64,000 bases of DNA from an archaeon (GTDB lineage: Archaea > Thermoproteota > Nitrososphaeria > Nitrososphaerales > Gagatemarchaeaceae). Every line of letters begins with the position of its first letter. Position 1 is the first letter of the stretch. Both the position numbers and the translations under genes were made by a program. The stretch covers positions 248,001 through 312,000 of the forward strand of contig CP066694.1 in assembly GCA_016432545.1 (NCBI GenBank). Direction: 5' to 3'. The notes beneath the pieces were generated by a model. The model saw only the letters and a list, made by a program, of their open reading frames with translations. It ran no database searches and was not told the DNA's origin. Shown here one piece after another: positions 23,685-31,126 of the stretch.

Positions 23685-25309
23685 GAAAGGTCCAGGCCTC
23701 TCTTCTCGACGCGGCTCAGGAGCCGCCGCCACACGAGCCTCCCAAGAAGGATCACGATGCCCGACATCACGAAGAGGTAGACGCCCACCAGAACAGGGTT
23801 CCCGGCGGCTGCCGCCTCGTCAAGGAGCGAGCCTAGCCCGAGGATGGAGTATGCGGTTCCCCCGTACCGGGCGTACTCCGAATAGATGACCACGTTCCAT
23901 CCCCCGCCCCACGCGAGAATGCTTCCTGTTATTATCGCAGGGAGGAGGGCAGGGACGATCACGCTCCTCGCAAGTTTCGAGCCCTTGAACCCGAAGAGGG
24001 CCGAGACCTCCTTCAGCTCGGTGGGCAAGAAAGAGGCCGCCGACACCACGTTGAAGATGACGTACCAGATCATGCCCATAAAGAGAATGAGATACGACGA
24101 GACCTCAAGTCCGAGGGCGCCCGGCAGGACTTGCACCAGCGTGGCGAACATCGGAGGGAACAGGGCGAGGTACGGGACGGCCCTTCCGATGTCGTAGGCG
24201 ACGTAGAACTTGGAGGCCGAGAGCCTTCCCTGCGCGACCAGCAGCGCGACGCCCACAGAGATCAAGAGGCAGGCCAGGTAAACCGCAGTCATCCTCAGCA
24301 GGGTCGAGGCCGTCCCGAGCAGTAGGGTGGCGAGGCTCTGCCCGGAGAGGGCGGCGCCGATGAACGGCAGGTCCGGAATGAGGTCAGACAGGACCAAAGC
24401 GAGCCCCACCACTAGCAGGCCGCCGCCGAAGACTTCTGCGATCCGCTTCGTGCTGAACCCATACTTTGCCCTGGCCCTGTGAAGGAGCTCTACCCTGTAT
24501 CTGAGTCCCATCATCCTCCTGCTCTGTCCTCCGACTGAACGCAGGGGGTGGACGACCCGTTCCGGGACATGGAACCCGAGGTGGGCTCTATGCTTCGCGG
24601 CCTGGTCAGCGAGCCTGTGCCACACGAGCTGGTTCGTGATGACAACGAGCTCTCCCATGACGAGGAGCCCGAGCCAAGACACGCCGAGCGTGGCAGGCGT
24701 CTGGCTTGCCTTCTCTATGAAAGACCCGAGGCCTGGAACCGTATAGAGCCTGTTTCCATAGTTCACGAACTCTGAGACCGCGTCGAAGGTCCAACCATCA
24801 CTCCAAGCCAAGGTCGAAGCGGACAGGAGGGCAGGGAGGATCGCGGGGAGGACGACGTTTCTGAAGTAATGGTATCCGTTGAGCCCGAAGCCACTCGCAG
24901 CCTCCTCCACGGTCTGAGGGATTGCCTTGACCGCCCCGACGACTCCGAAGAAGATGCTCCACTCCATCGCCGTGAAGAGCAGGATGGCGACGCCAAGCTC
25001 CTCGCCGACGACTCCGGGAACGGCGAGGATGACCCCCACCAGAAGGACTGGGAAGTACCCCAGCACCGGGACGCTCTGAAGCACGTCGAAGATGGGTATC
25101 ATCACCCTGCCTGCGCTGCGGCTGGTCGCCGCGAGTATGCCCAAGCCCACCCCTACCGCCAGCGACAGGACGAAGACGGCGGAGATCCTCACGAGGCTCA
25201 GGCCGGCGTAAAGAGGGAGCAGGCGGGCGTCTGGGTAGCCTGAGAGGTAGGCAAAGAGGAAAGTGAGGAACAGCACGGCAACGCCGCCCGCTGCGAAGTA
25301 GCGTCCCAC
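23681..25309 (-). CDS. ABC transporter permease, two membrane domains in one chain (duplicated anion-type permease)
   Basis: The 542-residue chain holds two copies of a BPD-type permease. The first has the EAA-like loop GAVKAIPQTVEEAASGFGLN near residue 140, and the second ELKEVSALFGFKGSKLARSV near residue 430. About twelve membrane helices are visible. This fits the 'duplicated permease component' family of anion transporters. It starts with GTG 25309, 32 nt after a TATA-like box, and its stop overlaps the ATPase start. No periplasmic binding protein gene lies beside it. Confidence 0.88.
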   Translation of the reverse strand: MGRYFAAGGVAVLFLTFLFAYLSGYPDARLLPLYAGLSLVRISAVFVLSLAVGVGLGILAATSRSAGRVMIPIFDVLQSVPVLGYFPVLLVGVILAVPGVVGEELGVAILLFTAMEWSIFFGVVGAVKAIPQTVEEAASGFGLNGYHYFRNVVLPAILPALLSASTLAWSDGWTFDAVSEFVNYGNRLYTVPGLGSFIEKASQTPATLGVSWLGLLVMGELVVITNQLVWHRLADQAAKHRAHLGFHVPERVVHPLRSVGGQSRRMMGLRYRVELLHRARAKYGFSTKRIAEVFGGGLLVVGLALVLSDLIPDLPFIGAALSGQSLATLLLGTASTLLRMTAVYLACLLISVGVALLVAQGRLSASKFYVAYDIGRAVPYLALFPPMFATLVQVLPGALGLEVSSYLILFMGMIWYVIFNVVSAASFLPTELKEVSALFGFKGSKLARSVIVPALLPAIITGSILAWGGGWNVVIYSEYARYGGTAYSILGLGSLLDEAAAAGNPVLVGVYLFVMSGIVILLGRLVWRRLLSRVEKRGLDLS

Positions 25310-25357
25310 GGGGGGTCTCCCCGCGCCGAAGTCGTTCTTGATTTAAGGCTGGCGGGG

Positions 25358-25852
25358 CTACGCTATGTAGGAAGTGCTCGAAGAGTCAAAGCGCCTGACG
25401 GTCTCGTATTCACCCTTGTCCCTGAACGACGAGAACTTCACCAGGTCAGGGAAGAACCTGTCAAGCGGCATCACGGCCATCTCCCCGGCGACGTGACTCT
25501 CGCCCAAGAACTCCCCGCTAATCCTCCTGCTCAGATCCCTGACCTCCCTGTCGCTGGTGTACCCCAGGCTGTGGAGATACTCGTGAAGGAGGATCATGAA
25601 GACGTAAGAGTTCTTCTCGGACCTTGACTTCGAGAGCCTCTCGACGATTCGCAGGATGTTCCTGTTCATGACTATCGCGTTCGAGCCCATCTGGTGGTAT
25701 GCCCCAACTTCGTTTGGGATGTCCCCAAGGACCAGAGTGAGACCAGCTCTGTGCATGCCCAGGCTCGCCTCAGTCGCCCTCTTGACCATCTCAAAGATCT
25801 CGTCGAAGGTCTCCGCGGAGGTCAGAAGCCCCGAGTTCGAGTCAACATTCAT
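25358..25852 (-). CDS. Predicted zinc metallopeptidase-like protein (HExxH)
   Basis: The 164-residue protein contains MILLHEYLHSLGY near residue 95, a classic HExxH zinc-binding helix. IPNEVGAYHQMGSNAIVMNR upstream resembles the substrate-binding strand of small gluzincin/metzincin-like enzymes. No signal peptide or membrane helix is visible, so it is probably cytoplasmic. The third zinc ligand is not obvious; the Glu/His in EFLGESHVAGEM may supply it. ATG 25852 is preferred over TTG 25855. A TATA-like TTTAACTA sits about 30 nt ahead. The substrate is unknown. Confidence 0.7.
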   Translation of the reverse strand: MNVDSNSGLLTSAETFDEIFEMVKRATEASLGMHRAGLTLVLGDIPNEVGAYHQMGSNAIVMNRNILRIVERLSKSRSEKNSYVFMILLHEYLHSLGYTSDREVRDLSRRISGEFLGESHVAGEMAVMPLDRFFPDLVKFSSFRDKGEYETVRRFDSSSTSYIA

Positions 25853-25891
25853 CAAGGTATCATGCTCCAGCGCTTCTAGTTAAATCCAGTC

Positions 25892-26251
25892 CTAGAGTCG
25901 TCCCGGTCCAACCGGTTCGAGCTTTCTTAGGACTACCGAAAAGATCCCGTTTCGGACTGAAACGGCCGCGCTAGAGGGCTCAATCTCGCATGGCAGCGGA
26001 ACCGAGAGCGCAAGATTGCGCCCTATCAGCTCGACCTTTTTGCCCGAGACGAAAGCGCTCAGGTCCTCGGCTCCCATCAGGGGCACCTCGACCAACAGGT
26101 TGACAGTCTCAGGCGACTCGATGACTTCGAAGTCCCGCCCGTGCTCCTCCATTCCGTATCCAGACGTCTCCGGCCCATCGAGCATCTTCTCCGCGTCCCT
26201 GACTATCTCCTCCAGCTTCTGCTCGAGCCCCTCAGCTCCGTCGGAACTCAC
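25892..26251 (-). CDS. Hsp20/alpha-crystallin-like small protein
   Basis: The 119-residue protein has an N-terminal acidic helix (LEQKLEEIVRDAEKML) followed by a beta-sandwich of the Hsp20/CS type. TVNLLVEVPLMGAEDLSAFV gives the first strands, KKVELIGRNLALSVPLP follows, and VSVRNGIFSVVLRK is close to the usual crystallin C-terminal strand. It lacks a clear IxI tail, so it may be a minimal or GvpH-like member. Its start overlaps the stop of the wHTH gene upstream (ATGA), suggesting stress-linked co-expression. Confidence 0.68.
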   Translation of the reverse strand: MSSDGAEGLEQKLEEIVRDAEKMLDGPETSGYGMEEHGRDFEVIESPETVNLLVEVPLMGAEDLSAFVSGKKVELIGRNLALSVPLPCEIEPSSAAVSVRNGIFSVVLRKLEPVGPGRL

Positions 26252-26655
26252 GGTCCCGCTCCTCTTGGAAGGTCCAGGACCTTGCGCAGGCCGAGGGTTA
26301 GGGTGACTATGACCGCCGCACCCTTGGAGGAGGGCCTGTAGATGCCGCCCTTCCTATGTTCGACCAGCCCGGCGCTCTCGAGGGGCACAAGGCAGTCCCT
26401 GACGAGCTTGGGGTTTATCCCCACGCCCAGAAGGTCGGTGAACCTGGTCTCTGGGCGCTTCATGAGTTCTATCATTATGCGCAGCCTCCTTTCGTTGCCG
26501 GCGAGCGAGAGAAGGTCGACAAGCTCCTTGACTTCCTGGCCCCCGAACTCAAGCTCCCCCCCTCCTGCTCCTTCTCCAGGGACGTCCACGTGGACCCGGA
26601 AGAAGACGCGTCTCCCGCCCGACAGAGTGAATTCGAAGCGCAAGTCCCAAGCCAC
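26248..26655 (-). CDS. ArsR-like winged-helix regulator
   Basis: The first 45 residues form a beta-rich module (DLRFEFTLSGGRRVFFRVHV). An ArsR-type winged helix follows: LLSLAGNERRLRIMIELMKR, then the recognition part GINPKLVRDCLVPLESAGLV and the wing EHRKGGIYRPSSKG. It probably binds its own promoter, which carries the perfect palindrome GGTAATTACC between the TATA box and the start. The start is GTG 26655, about 23 nt after the TATA box. The Hsp20-like gene downstream overlaps its stop, so the pair may be a self-regulated stress unit (inference). Confidence 0.75.
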   Translation of the reverse strand: MAWDLRFEFTLSGGRRVFFRVHVDVPGEGAGGGELEFGGQEVKELVDLLSLAGNERRLRIMIELMKRPETRFTDLLGVGINPKLVRDCLVPLESAGLVEHRKGGIYRPSSKGAAVIVTLTLGLRKVLDLPRGAGP

Positions 26656-26664
26656 TTACCTCTG

Positions 26665-26681
26665 GGTAATTACCTATATTA
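26665..26681 (-). promoter_or_regulatory. Promoter with 10-bp palindrome for the regulator/Hsp20-like pair
   Basis: A TATA-like TAATATA lies at 26675-26681 on the coding strand, and the perfect palindrome GGTAATTACC at 26665-26674 follows directly, between the box and GTG 26655. A repressor bound there would block transcription start. Confidence 0.5.
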
Positions 26682-26712
26682 GTATGTTAGTCCGAAAAGG
26701 AGGTCGAGGGCC

Positions 26713-27576
26713 TCAAAGGGAAGACTTTCCGCACGAAGGGCAGAACGGCGATAGTGAACCCAGCTTTGAGCCGCAGAATGAACACCGCCGCTCCGGGCCT
26801 CCAGTCCCGTCTGTTGAATTCTCAGCATATCTCTTCCTCTCCACCCTCTTTGCGAAAATCACTGCTATTTCGAGGAGAATCACCAATGGGAGGAATATCC
26901 CGAGATGCCCCACAATGGGCTCCGGGGTGACCGCTACAATCACCACGTAGAGGCCCAAATAGACGAGCAGCCTGTTTTTGGTGAACATGCCAGTCGATAG
27001 AATCCCGAACCTCACCAGCAAAACGAAGACGGAAGGGGCGGCAAACGCCAATCCAGTGGCGCCAGTGGTAATGAATACGAACCCGTAGTAGTCACTCGCC
27101 GTTACGATGGACTGAATTCCAAAGATATTCGCAAAGTACACCATGAATCGAATTACAGCCGGCGTAAGTACGAAGTACCCTATCGCCGCACCTCCCACCA
27201 TCAGGCCCACGAATGCGATGACGAATTTTCCAAGGAGACTTCTTTCCTCAGGCTTCAATGCGGGCTCGACGAATCTGAAGACTTCGTAGCCGATGACAGG
27301 GCTGGAAGTGATCAAGGCCATGACCGCGCTCGCCAAGAAGTAGATCTCCAGAGGCGCGGTCAGGGACCCGGAAATGATGCTGACTTTGCCTCCGGCGAGG
27401 GCGGCAGCGTCATCAAGAACAACCGAGATCATCGGCTTGTAGAGGCCACTGAAGAAGGAACCGGGATCAAGGGCCTGGGCCGGGAAAAACAGCCAGAAGG
27501 CGATGCTGACGAAGTAGGCGACCGCCACCGCCTTCAGCCTCCTTCTGAGCTCCTCCAGGTGCGATAGAATGCTCAA
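26713..27576 (-). CDS. tatC: Sec-independent translocase TatC with C-terminal zinc ribbon
   Basis: TatC recognises twin-arginine signal peptides of folded proteins and is the core of the Tat translocase. The start MSILSHLEELRRRLKAVAVA is the TatC hallmark, including the HLEELR motif. Six membrane helices follow, with FVEPALKPEERSLL in the first cytoplasmic loop. After the last helix the chain continues about 45 residues and ends in CSFCGSKLGSLSPFCPSCGK, a four-Cys zinc ribbon not present in typical TatC. The gene is AT-richer than its neighbours. tatA lies about 115 bases upstream on the same strand. Confidence 0.93.
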   Translation of the reverse strand: MSILSHLEELRRRLKAVAVAYFVSIAFWLFFPAQALDPGSFFSGLYKPMISVVLDDAAALAGGKVSIISGSLTAPLEIYFLASAVMALITSSPVIGYEVFRFVEPALKPEERSLLGKFVIAFVGLMVGGAAIGYFVLTPAVIRFMVYFANIFGIQSIVTASDYYGFVFITTGATGLAFAAPSVFVLLVRFGILSTGMFTKNRLLVYLGLYVVIVAVTPEPIVGHLGIFLPLVILLEIAVIFAKRVERKRYAENSTDGTGGPERRCSFCGSKLGSLSPFCPSCGKSSL

Positions 27577-27689
27577 ACTCTCAGGAAGGGCCTAAGAACT
27601 GGGAGGAAAAACATTTGGCTTTAATTGGGCAAGTGCCCGCTCAGTGTCGCCGAAACTTGTGCCGTGGGAATCAGAAGTTGCGGCCCGTA

Positions 27690-27980
27690 TCACTTTCTCG
27701 ACTTGGCAACGATTTCTTGAGAAATCTGTTCCCTGGTCTTCCCTGCAGTCGAGATTCCTAGGCTCTCCGCCGTGTCCACAAGGAGCTCGTCCCCCGTCTT
27801 GGGTCTGGCAGAATCACTCGCTGACGCGACCGTCGCAGAAATCTCCTTCGAGGCGCTGTCGAACTCCTTCTTCGCCCTTCCCAGGGCCCTTGCAAGTTCA
27901 GGAATCTTCTGCGGACCCCACATAAAGAGAACGACCGCTATCACCCCGATTATGATCAGGTCTGGACCTGTGAAAGCCAA
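27690..27980 (-). CDS. tatA: Twin-arginine translocase subunit TatA/E
   Basis: TatA forms the pore or membrane-thinning patch of the Tat system. From TTG 27980 the protein begins MAFTGPDLIIIGVIAVVLFM, one membrane helix, followed by the hinge GPQKIPELARALGRAKKEFD, the amphipathic helix and a polar tail, 96 residues in all. The GTG at 28007 would add nine residues, but its distance from the TATA box is far too short. The TTG at 27980 is 34 nt from the box and matches the family start. tatC follows downstream. Confidence 0.92.
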   Translation of the reverse strand: MAFTGPDLIIIGVIAVVLFMWGPQKIPELARALGRAKKEFDSASKEISATVASASDSARPKTGDELLVDTAESLGISTAGKTREQISQEIVAKSRK

Positions 27981-28010
27981 TCGACTCGGGACTCGATATC
28001 CAGACACTTT

Positions 28011-28018
28011 ATTTAAGG
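28011..28018 (-). promoter_or_regulatory. TATA box of tatA
   Basis: ATTTAAGG on the plus strand (CCTTAAAT on the coding strand) is centred 34 nt before TTG 27980, and immediately abuts GTG 28007, which rules that codon out as a start. Confidence 0.55.
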
Positions 28019-28099
28019 ATTAGAAGTCCAATTGAAGTCCACTCCACAAGAACGAGGGCCACGCCGGGTGGAACAAGGTTTTATCCAGACAGGAGGCGG

Positions 28100-28981
28100 G
28101 TGGAATTGTTGAAGCCCTGGCAGAACATACGGAACTATTGGAGGCTGACAAAACCGAGGATTTGGGGGCTCCTGGTCTTCACGGGGATGATCGCGATGCT
28201 CGTCGGCTACAGGGAGACCGGTGTGCCGTTCAACACTCAGGCCTTCGTCATAGTGGCTGTGTCTCTGGTGCTGGGGAGCGCCTCGGCCGATGTCCTCACG
28301 AACTACCACGACAGAGACATCGACGGGATCATGCGCAGAACACAGAAGCGGCCGATCCCCTCTGGCGATGTCAGCCCCAAATCAGCCCTCACCTTCGGTC
28401 TCTCCATGGCGGTCCTGTCCGTCCTCGTACCTTTGCTTCTGATCAACGCACTCTCTGCCGGGTTCATGCTTCTGGGACTACTCGACAACGTCGTGGTCTA
28501 TTCGCTAATCCTCAAGAGACGCAGCTGGCTCAACATAATCCTCGGAGGGATCTCGGGTGGGATGCCCGTCCTCGTCGGATACTCCGCTGTCGCAGCGACC
28601 GTCTCCCCGGTCGCGATCTACATGTCGGCCCTAGTCATAGTCTGGATCCCCACCCATATCTGGAGCCTTGCCATCTTCAGCAAGGCGGACTACGAGGCAG
28701 CCAAGGTGCCGATGCTCCCGGTTGTCTTCGGGGAGGACGTTGCCTCCGTCTGCGTCGCCCTTACGAGCGCCCTCCTGGCAGTCTTTTCTGTCGCGCTGAT
28801 ATTCCTCAGGCCCAACATCTACTACGCGGTGTCCGCCACCTTGCTCGGAGCCGTCGTTCTGGCCTACAGCGCCAAGCTGGCCGTCGACAAGAAGCGCGAA
28901 ACCGCCTGGACACTGTTCAAGATAACGAGCCCCTATCTGACGGCCATCTTCCTGGTCCTCGGGGCCACGCTCTGGTACTGA
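28100..28981 (+). CDS. ctaB: Protohaem IX farnesyltransferase (haem O synthase), UbiA superfamily
   Basis: Attaches a farnesyl chain to haem B to make haem O, the first step towards haem for terminal oxidases; integral membrane enzyme. The first Asp-rich motif NYHDRDIDGIMRRTQKRPIP is near residue 68. The second region, IVWIPTHIWSLAIFSKADYE then AKVPMLPVVFGE, is the form found in haem O synthases rather than quinone prenyltransferases. Eight to nine membrane helices are visible in 293 residues. The start may be GTG 28100 or one of two TTGs at 28106 and 28109, which fit the upstream TATA better. Confidence 0.86.
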   Translation: MELLKPWQNIRNYWRLTKPRIWGLLVFTGMIAMLVGYRETGVPFNTQAFVIVAVSLVLGSASADVLTNYHDRDIDGIMRRTQKRPIPSGDVSPKSALTFGLSMAVLSVLVPLLLINALSAGFMLLGLLDNVVVYSLILKRRSWLNIILGGISGGMPVLVGYSAVAATVSPVAIYMSALVIVWIPTHIWSLAIFSKADYEAAKVPMLPVVFGEDVASVCVALTSALLAVFSVALIFLRPNIYYAVSATLLGAVVLAYSAKLAVDKKRETAWTLFKITSPYLTAIFLVLGATLWY

Positions 28982-29078
28982 TGTCAGCCTCTGGACCCGA
29001 GTCCGTGATACCGGGCCGTGACGCGAGGGCGTGTGAACCAGTCTTTTGGGGTTGATGTCGTTCCGGCCGTGGTCAATC

Positions 29079-29088
29079 GTTAAATAAT
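29079..29088 (+). promoter_or_regulatory. TATA box of the membrane protein gene at 29110
   Basis: CGTTAAATAA is centred 27 nt before GTG 29110, consistent with a leaderless mRNA. Confidence 0.55.
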
Positions 29089-29109
29089 CAGACCTGGCCA
29101 AATCTCATT

Positions 29110-29580
29110 GTGGCGGGAAGGAACAGTGCCTCCGCCGGCATTGGGGCCTCCATTTACATAGCATGTGGTCTCATTGCCATGGCTTCAAGCCAGCTACTCG
29201 GTAGCGCTCTAAGCCTCTCCACCGATGTGTTCCTTCAGCTTGGGGGGGAGACGTTCCTGATTCTGATTCTTGGATTCTTCCTACTGGTAGCCGGGCTGCT
29301 GCTTGACTCCAAATATGACCTAAGGCACGACGTAGCCATGGCCTTGGGAGCACTCAGTGCTCTCATAGGAGCAATTGACTCCCTGTTACTTCTGAATCTG
29401 ACAGGGGTCCTGAATGCTAGGCTTGTCTACGGCTACTCCCAGATTCCGGAGGTGGGATTCTTCTACAACTTCCTAACGGTGGCCGTGTTCGTCGTCGTGC
29501 TAGCCGCCTTCCCTCTAGGTATGGTGGGTTCCCTGGGAATGTTCCACGACGAGTCTCGAAGTCACGACAGTCAGAACTAA
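29110..29580 (+). CDS. Hypothetical membrane protein, four helices
   Basis: The 156-residue protein has four hydrophobic helices (about residues 10-35, 45-70, 80-100 and 120-145) and little else. The loop LLDSKYDLRHDVAMALG faces the cytoplasm by the positive-inside rule. I do not recognise a family. It follows the haem O synthase by 128 bases and has its own TATA box, so it is probably a separate unit. The GTG start is supported by the promoter spacing. Function unknown. Confidence 0.65.
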   Translation: MAGRNSASAGIGASIYIACGLIAMASSQLLGSALSLSTDVFLQLGGETFLILILGFFLLVAGLLLDSKYDLRHDVAMALGALSALIGAIDSLLLLNLTGVLNARLVYGYSQIPEVGFFYNFLTVAVFVVVLAAFPLGMVGSLGMFHDESRSHDSQN

Positions 29581-29691
29581 TCGGGCCCAAACAAGGCAGT
29601 CTCTTTGCTTGTTAAATCAAGCATACCAACCCCTCATGCACATTTGAGCAGTCTTCTTCTAAGCTAGGAGGCGCTCTATCAGGTGGGTACG

Positions 29692-30408
29692 ATGGAGTCT
29701 GCTTCACAGGTCCGCAGGCCTCTCGCGCTGGTATCCGGCCAAAAAGAATACTCGGTGATCGCGAGCCTCCCAAAGAACAGCACGTCCCTGGCTGCCCAGG
29801 CGGAGGACGCCGGCGCAGACGCGATAATGCTCAACATAGACGGCGATGAGGGCTCCTCTCCGAGTCACTTTGGCAGCTACGACCTGCACGACGCCTACAT
29901 CAACGACGTAATCTCGAGCGTTTCCCTCCCATGCGGAATCTTCATCGGGGGAGCAAGGTCCCTCACCCCCGAGTACTGGGAGCGGATAATGTCCAGCTCC
30001 TTCAGCTTCGTCGAGATGTACGCTCATCAGATGCCGACCTTCGTACTCTCAGACTCACGCGTGAAGAAGATCAGCGCCATCGCGACCGGCTACATCCTCG
30101 AGCAGGTCAGGCAGCTCTCCCTCATGGACAGCCTGGAGGCGATAGACGTCGCCACCGTGCCCGCCCAGGCGAAAGGGACGCCCTTCAGCGTCCTGGACCA
30201 GGCCACCCTCGGGGTGATCATAGGAATCTCCACCAAACCCGTGCTTCTCAAGACCCAGAAGAGGCTCTCACGTGACGACATCGAGCGGGCAACCTCGATG
30301 GGGGTCAGCGGCCTGATCGTCGACCCTTGCATTCTCTCAGGAACCGACGAAGCGTATAAGGAAGAGCTGGCGGGCCTGCTCCCCAGGCGAAGCCAATCTG
30401 AAGCATAG
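29692..30408 (+). CDS. Predicted TIM-barrel protein of unknown function
   Basis: The chain alternates strands and helices as in a (beta/alpha)8 barrel: YSVIASLPK, AGADAIMLNIDGD, LPCGIFIGGAR, FSFVEMYAHQ, VKKISAIATG, LEAIDVATVP, LGVIIGISTKPVLLK and MGVSGLIVDPC. The layout recalls sugar-phosphate epimerases or phosphate-binding barrels, but no diagnostic catalytic motif is clear. ATG 29692 follows an AGGTGG Shine-Dalgarno at 29681-29686 by 5 nt. It overlaps the CTG start of a sugar-phosphate nucleotidyltransferase, so a role in nucleotide-sugar metabolism is plausible. Confidence 0.6.
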   Translation: MESASQVRRPLALVSGQKEYSVIASLPKNSTSLAAQAEDAGADAIMLNIDGDEGSSPSHFGSYDLHDAYINDVISSVSLPCGIFIGGARSLTPEYWERIMSSSFSFVEMYAHQMPTFVLSDSRVKKISAIATGYILEQVRQLSLMDSLEAIDVATVPAQAKGTPFSVLDQATLGVIIGISTKPVLLKTQKRLSRDDIERATSMGVSGLIVDPCILSGTDEAYKEELAGLLPRRSQSEA

Positions 30409-31117
30409 CGGAATCCAAGGGGTCGTCCTAGCAGGCGGCCTCGGGACGAGGCTCAGGCCGTACACACTCCTCACCCCCAAGCCGATGCTCTCCGTGGGGA
30501 CCAAGCCGATTCTCGAGCACATTCTCGTTTGGCTCAAGAGCCAAGGGGTCGAGGACGTGGTCGTTTCCACCGGGTACCTCGGCAAGTTGATTCAGGAGTA
30601 CTTCGGCGACGGCTCTGAGTGGGAGGTCGAGGTCTCCTACGCAGCCTCACCGAACCCCCTCGGGACTGCCGGCCAGCTTAAGGCCGCCGAGCCTAAGATC
30701 AAGGGCACCTTCGTGTGCGTCTATGGAGACGCCATCCTTGACTTTGACCTGAGGAAGGTGATCGAGTTCCACAGGAGGAACCGGGCCGACGCGACCATGG
30801 TCCTGATGCAATACAGCGCTGAAATGAAGTACGGCTTCATCGAGACAGACGCCAAGGGTCGGCTCACTGAGTGGAAGGAGAAGCCAAAGATTTCGGGCCT
30901 CATCAACGTGGGGTGCTACGTCATGGAGAGGAGCTTCCTGAAACACATCCCTGGTGGGAGGATGTTCGGCATGCGCGAGACGTTCGACAGGGCGATGTCG
31001 GCCGGCGCCCGGGTCTATGCGATGAAGGCGAAAGGAGAGTTCCTCGACATCGGCGACAAACGCTCCTACCGGGAAGCCAACCAGCGGTTCATGAAGAAGA
31101 TCGGCAAGGTGCTGTAG
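30398..31117 (+). CDS. Sugar-phosphate nucleotidyltransferase (NTP_transferase), probable CTG start
   Basis: Forms an NDP-sugar from a sugar 1-phosphate. The signature GVVLAGGLGTRLRPYTLLTPKPM lies within the first 30 residues; later parts are ILEHILVWLKSQGVEDVVVS, FVCVYGDAILDFDL and FGMRETFDRA. The first ATG in frame is 30485, after the catalytic loop, so the real start must be upstream. No ATG, GTG or TTG exists there. CTG 30398 gives MKHSGIQGVVLAGG, a normal family N-terminus, overlapping the TIM-barrel gene by 11 bases. Length is then 239 residues. The stop is followed by a GlmU-like gene in the same frame. Confidence 0.88.
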   Translation: MKHSGIQGVVLAGGLGTRLRPYTLLTPKPMLSVGTKPILEHILVWLKSQGVEDVVVSTGYLGKLIQEYFGDGSEWEVEVSYAASPNPLGTAGQLKAAEPKIKGTFVCVYGDAILDFDLRKVIEFHRRNRADATMVLMQYSAEMKYGFIETDAKGRLTEWKEKPKISGLINVGCYVMERSFLKHIPGGRMFGMRETFDRAMSAGARVYAMKAKGEFLDIGDKRSYREANQRFMKKIGKVL

Positions 31118-31126
31118 ACGACGCAG

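Noticed and set aside
28138-29055. Plus-strand ORF of 305 codons overlapping the haem O synthase
   Set aside because: It is a +2 shadow, rich in Arg, Pro and Gly, with no recognisable domain.
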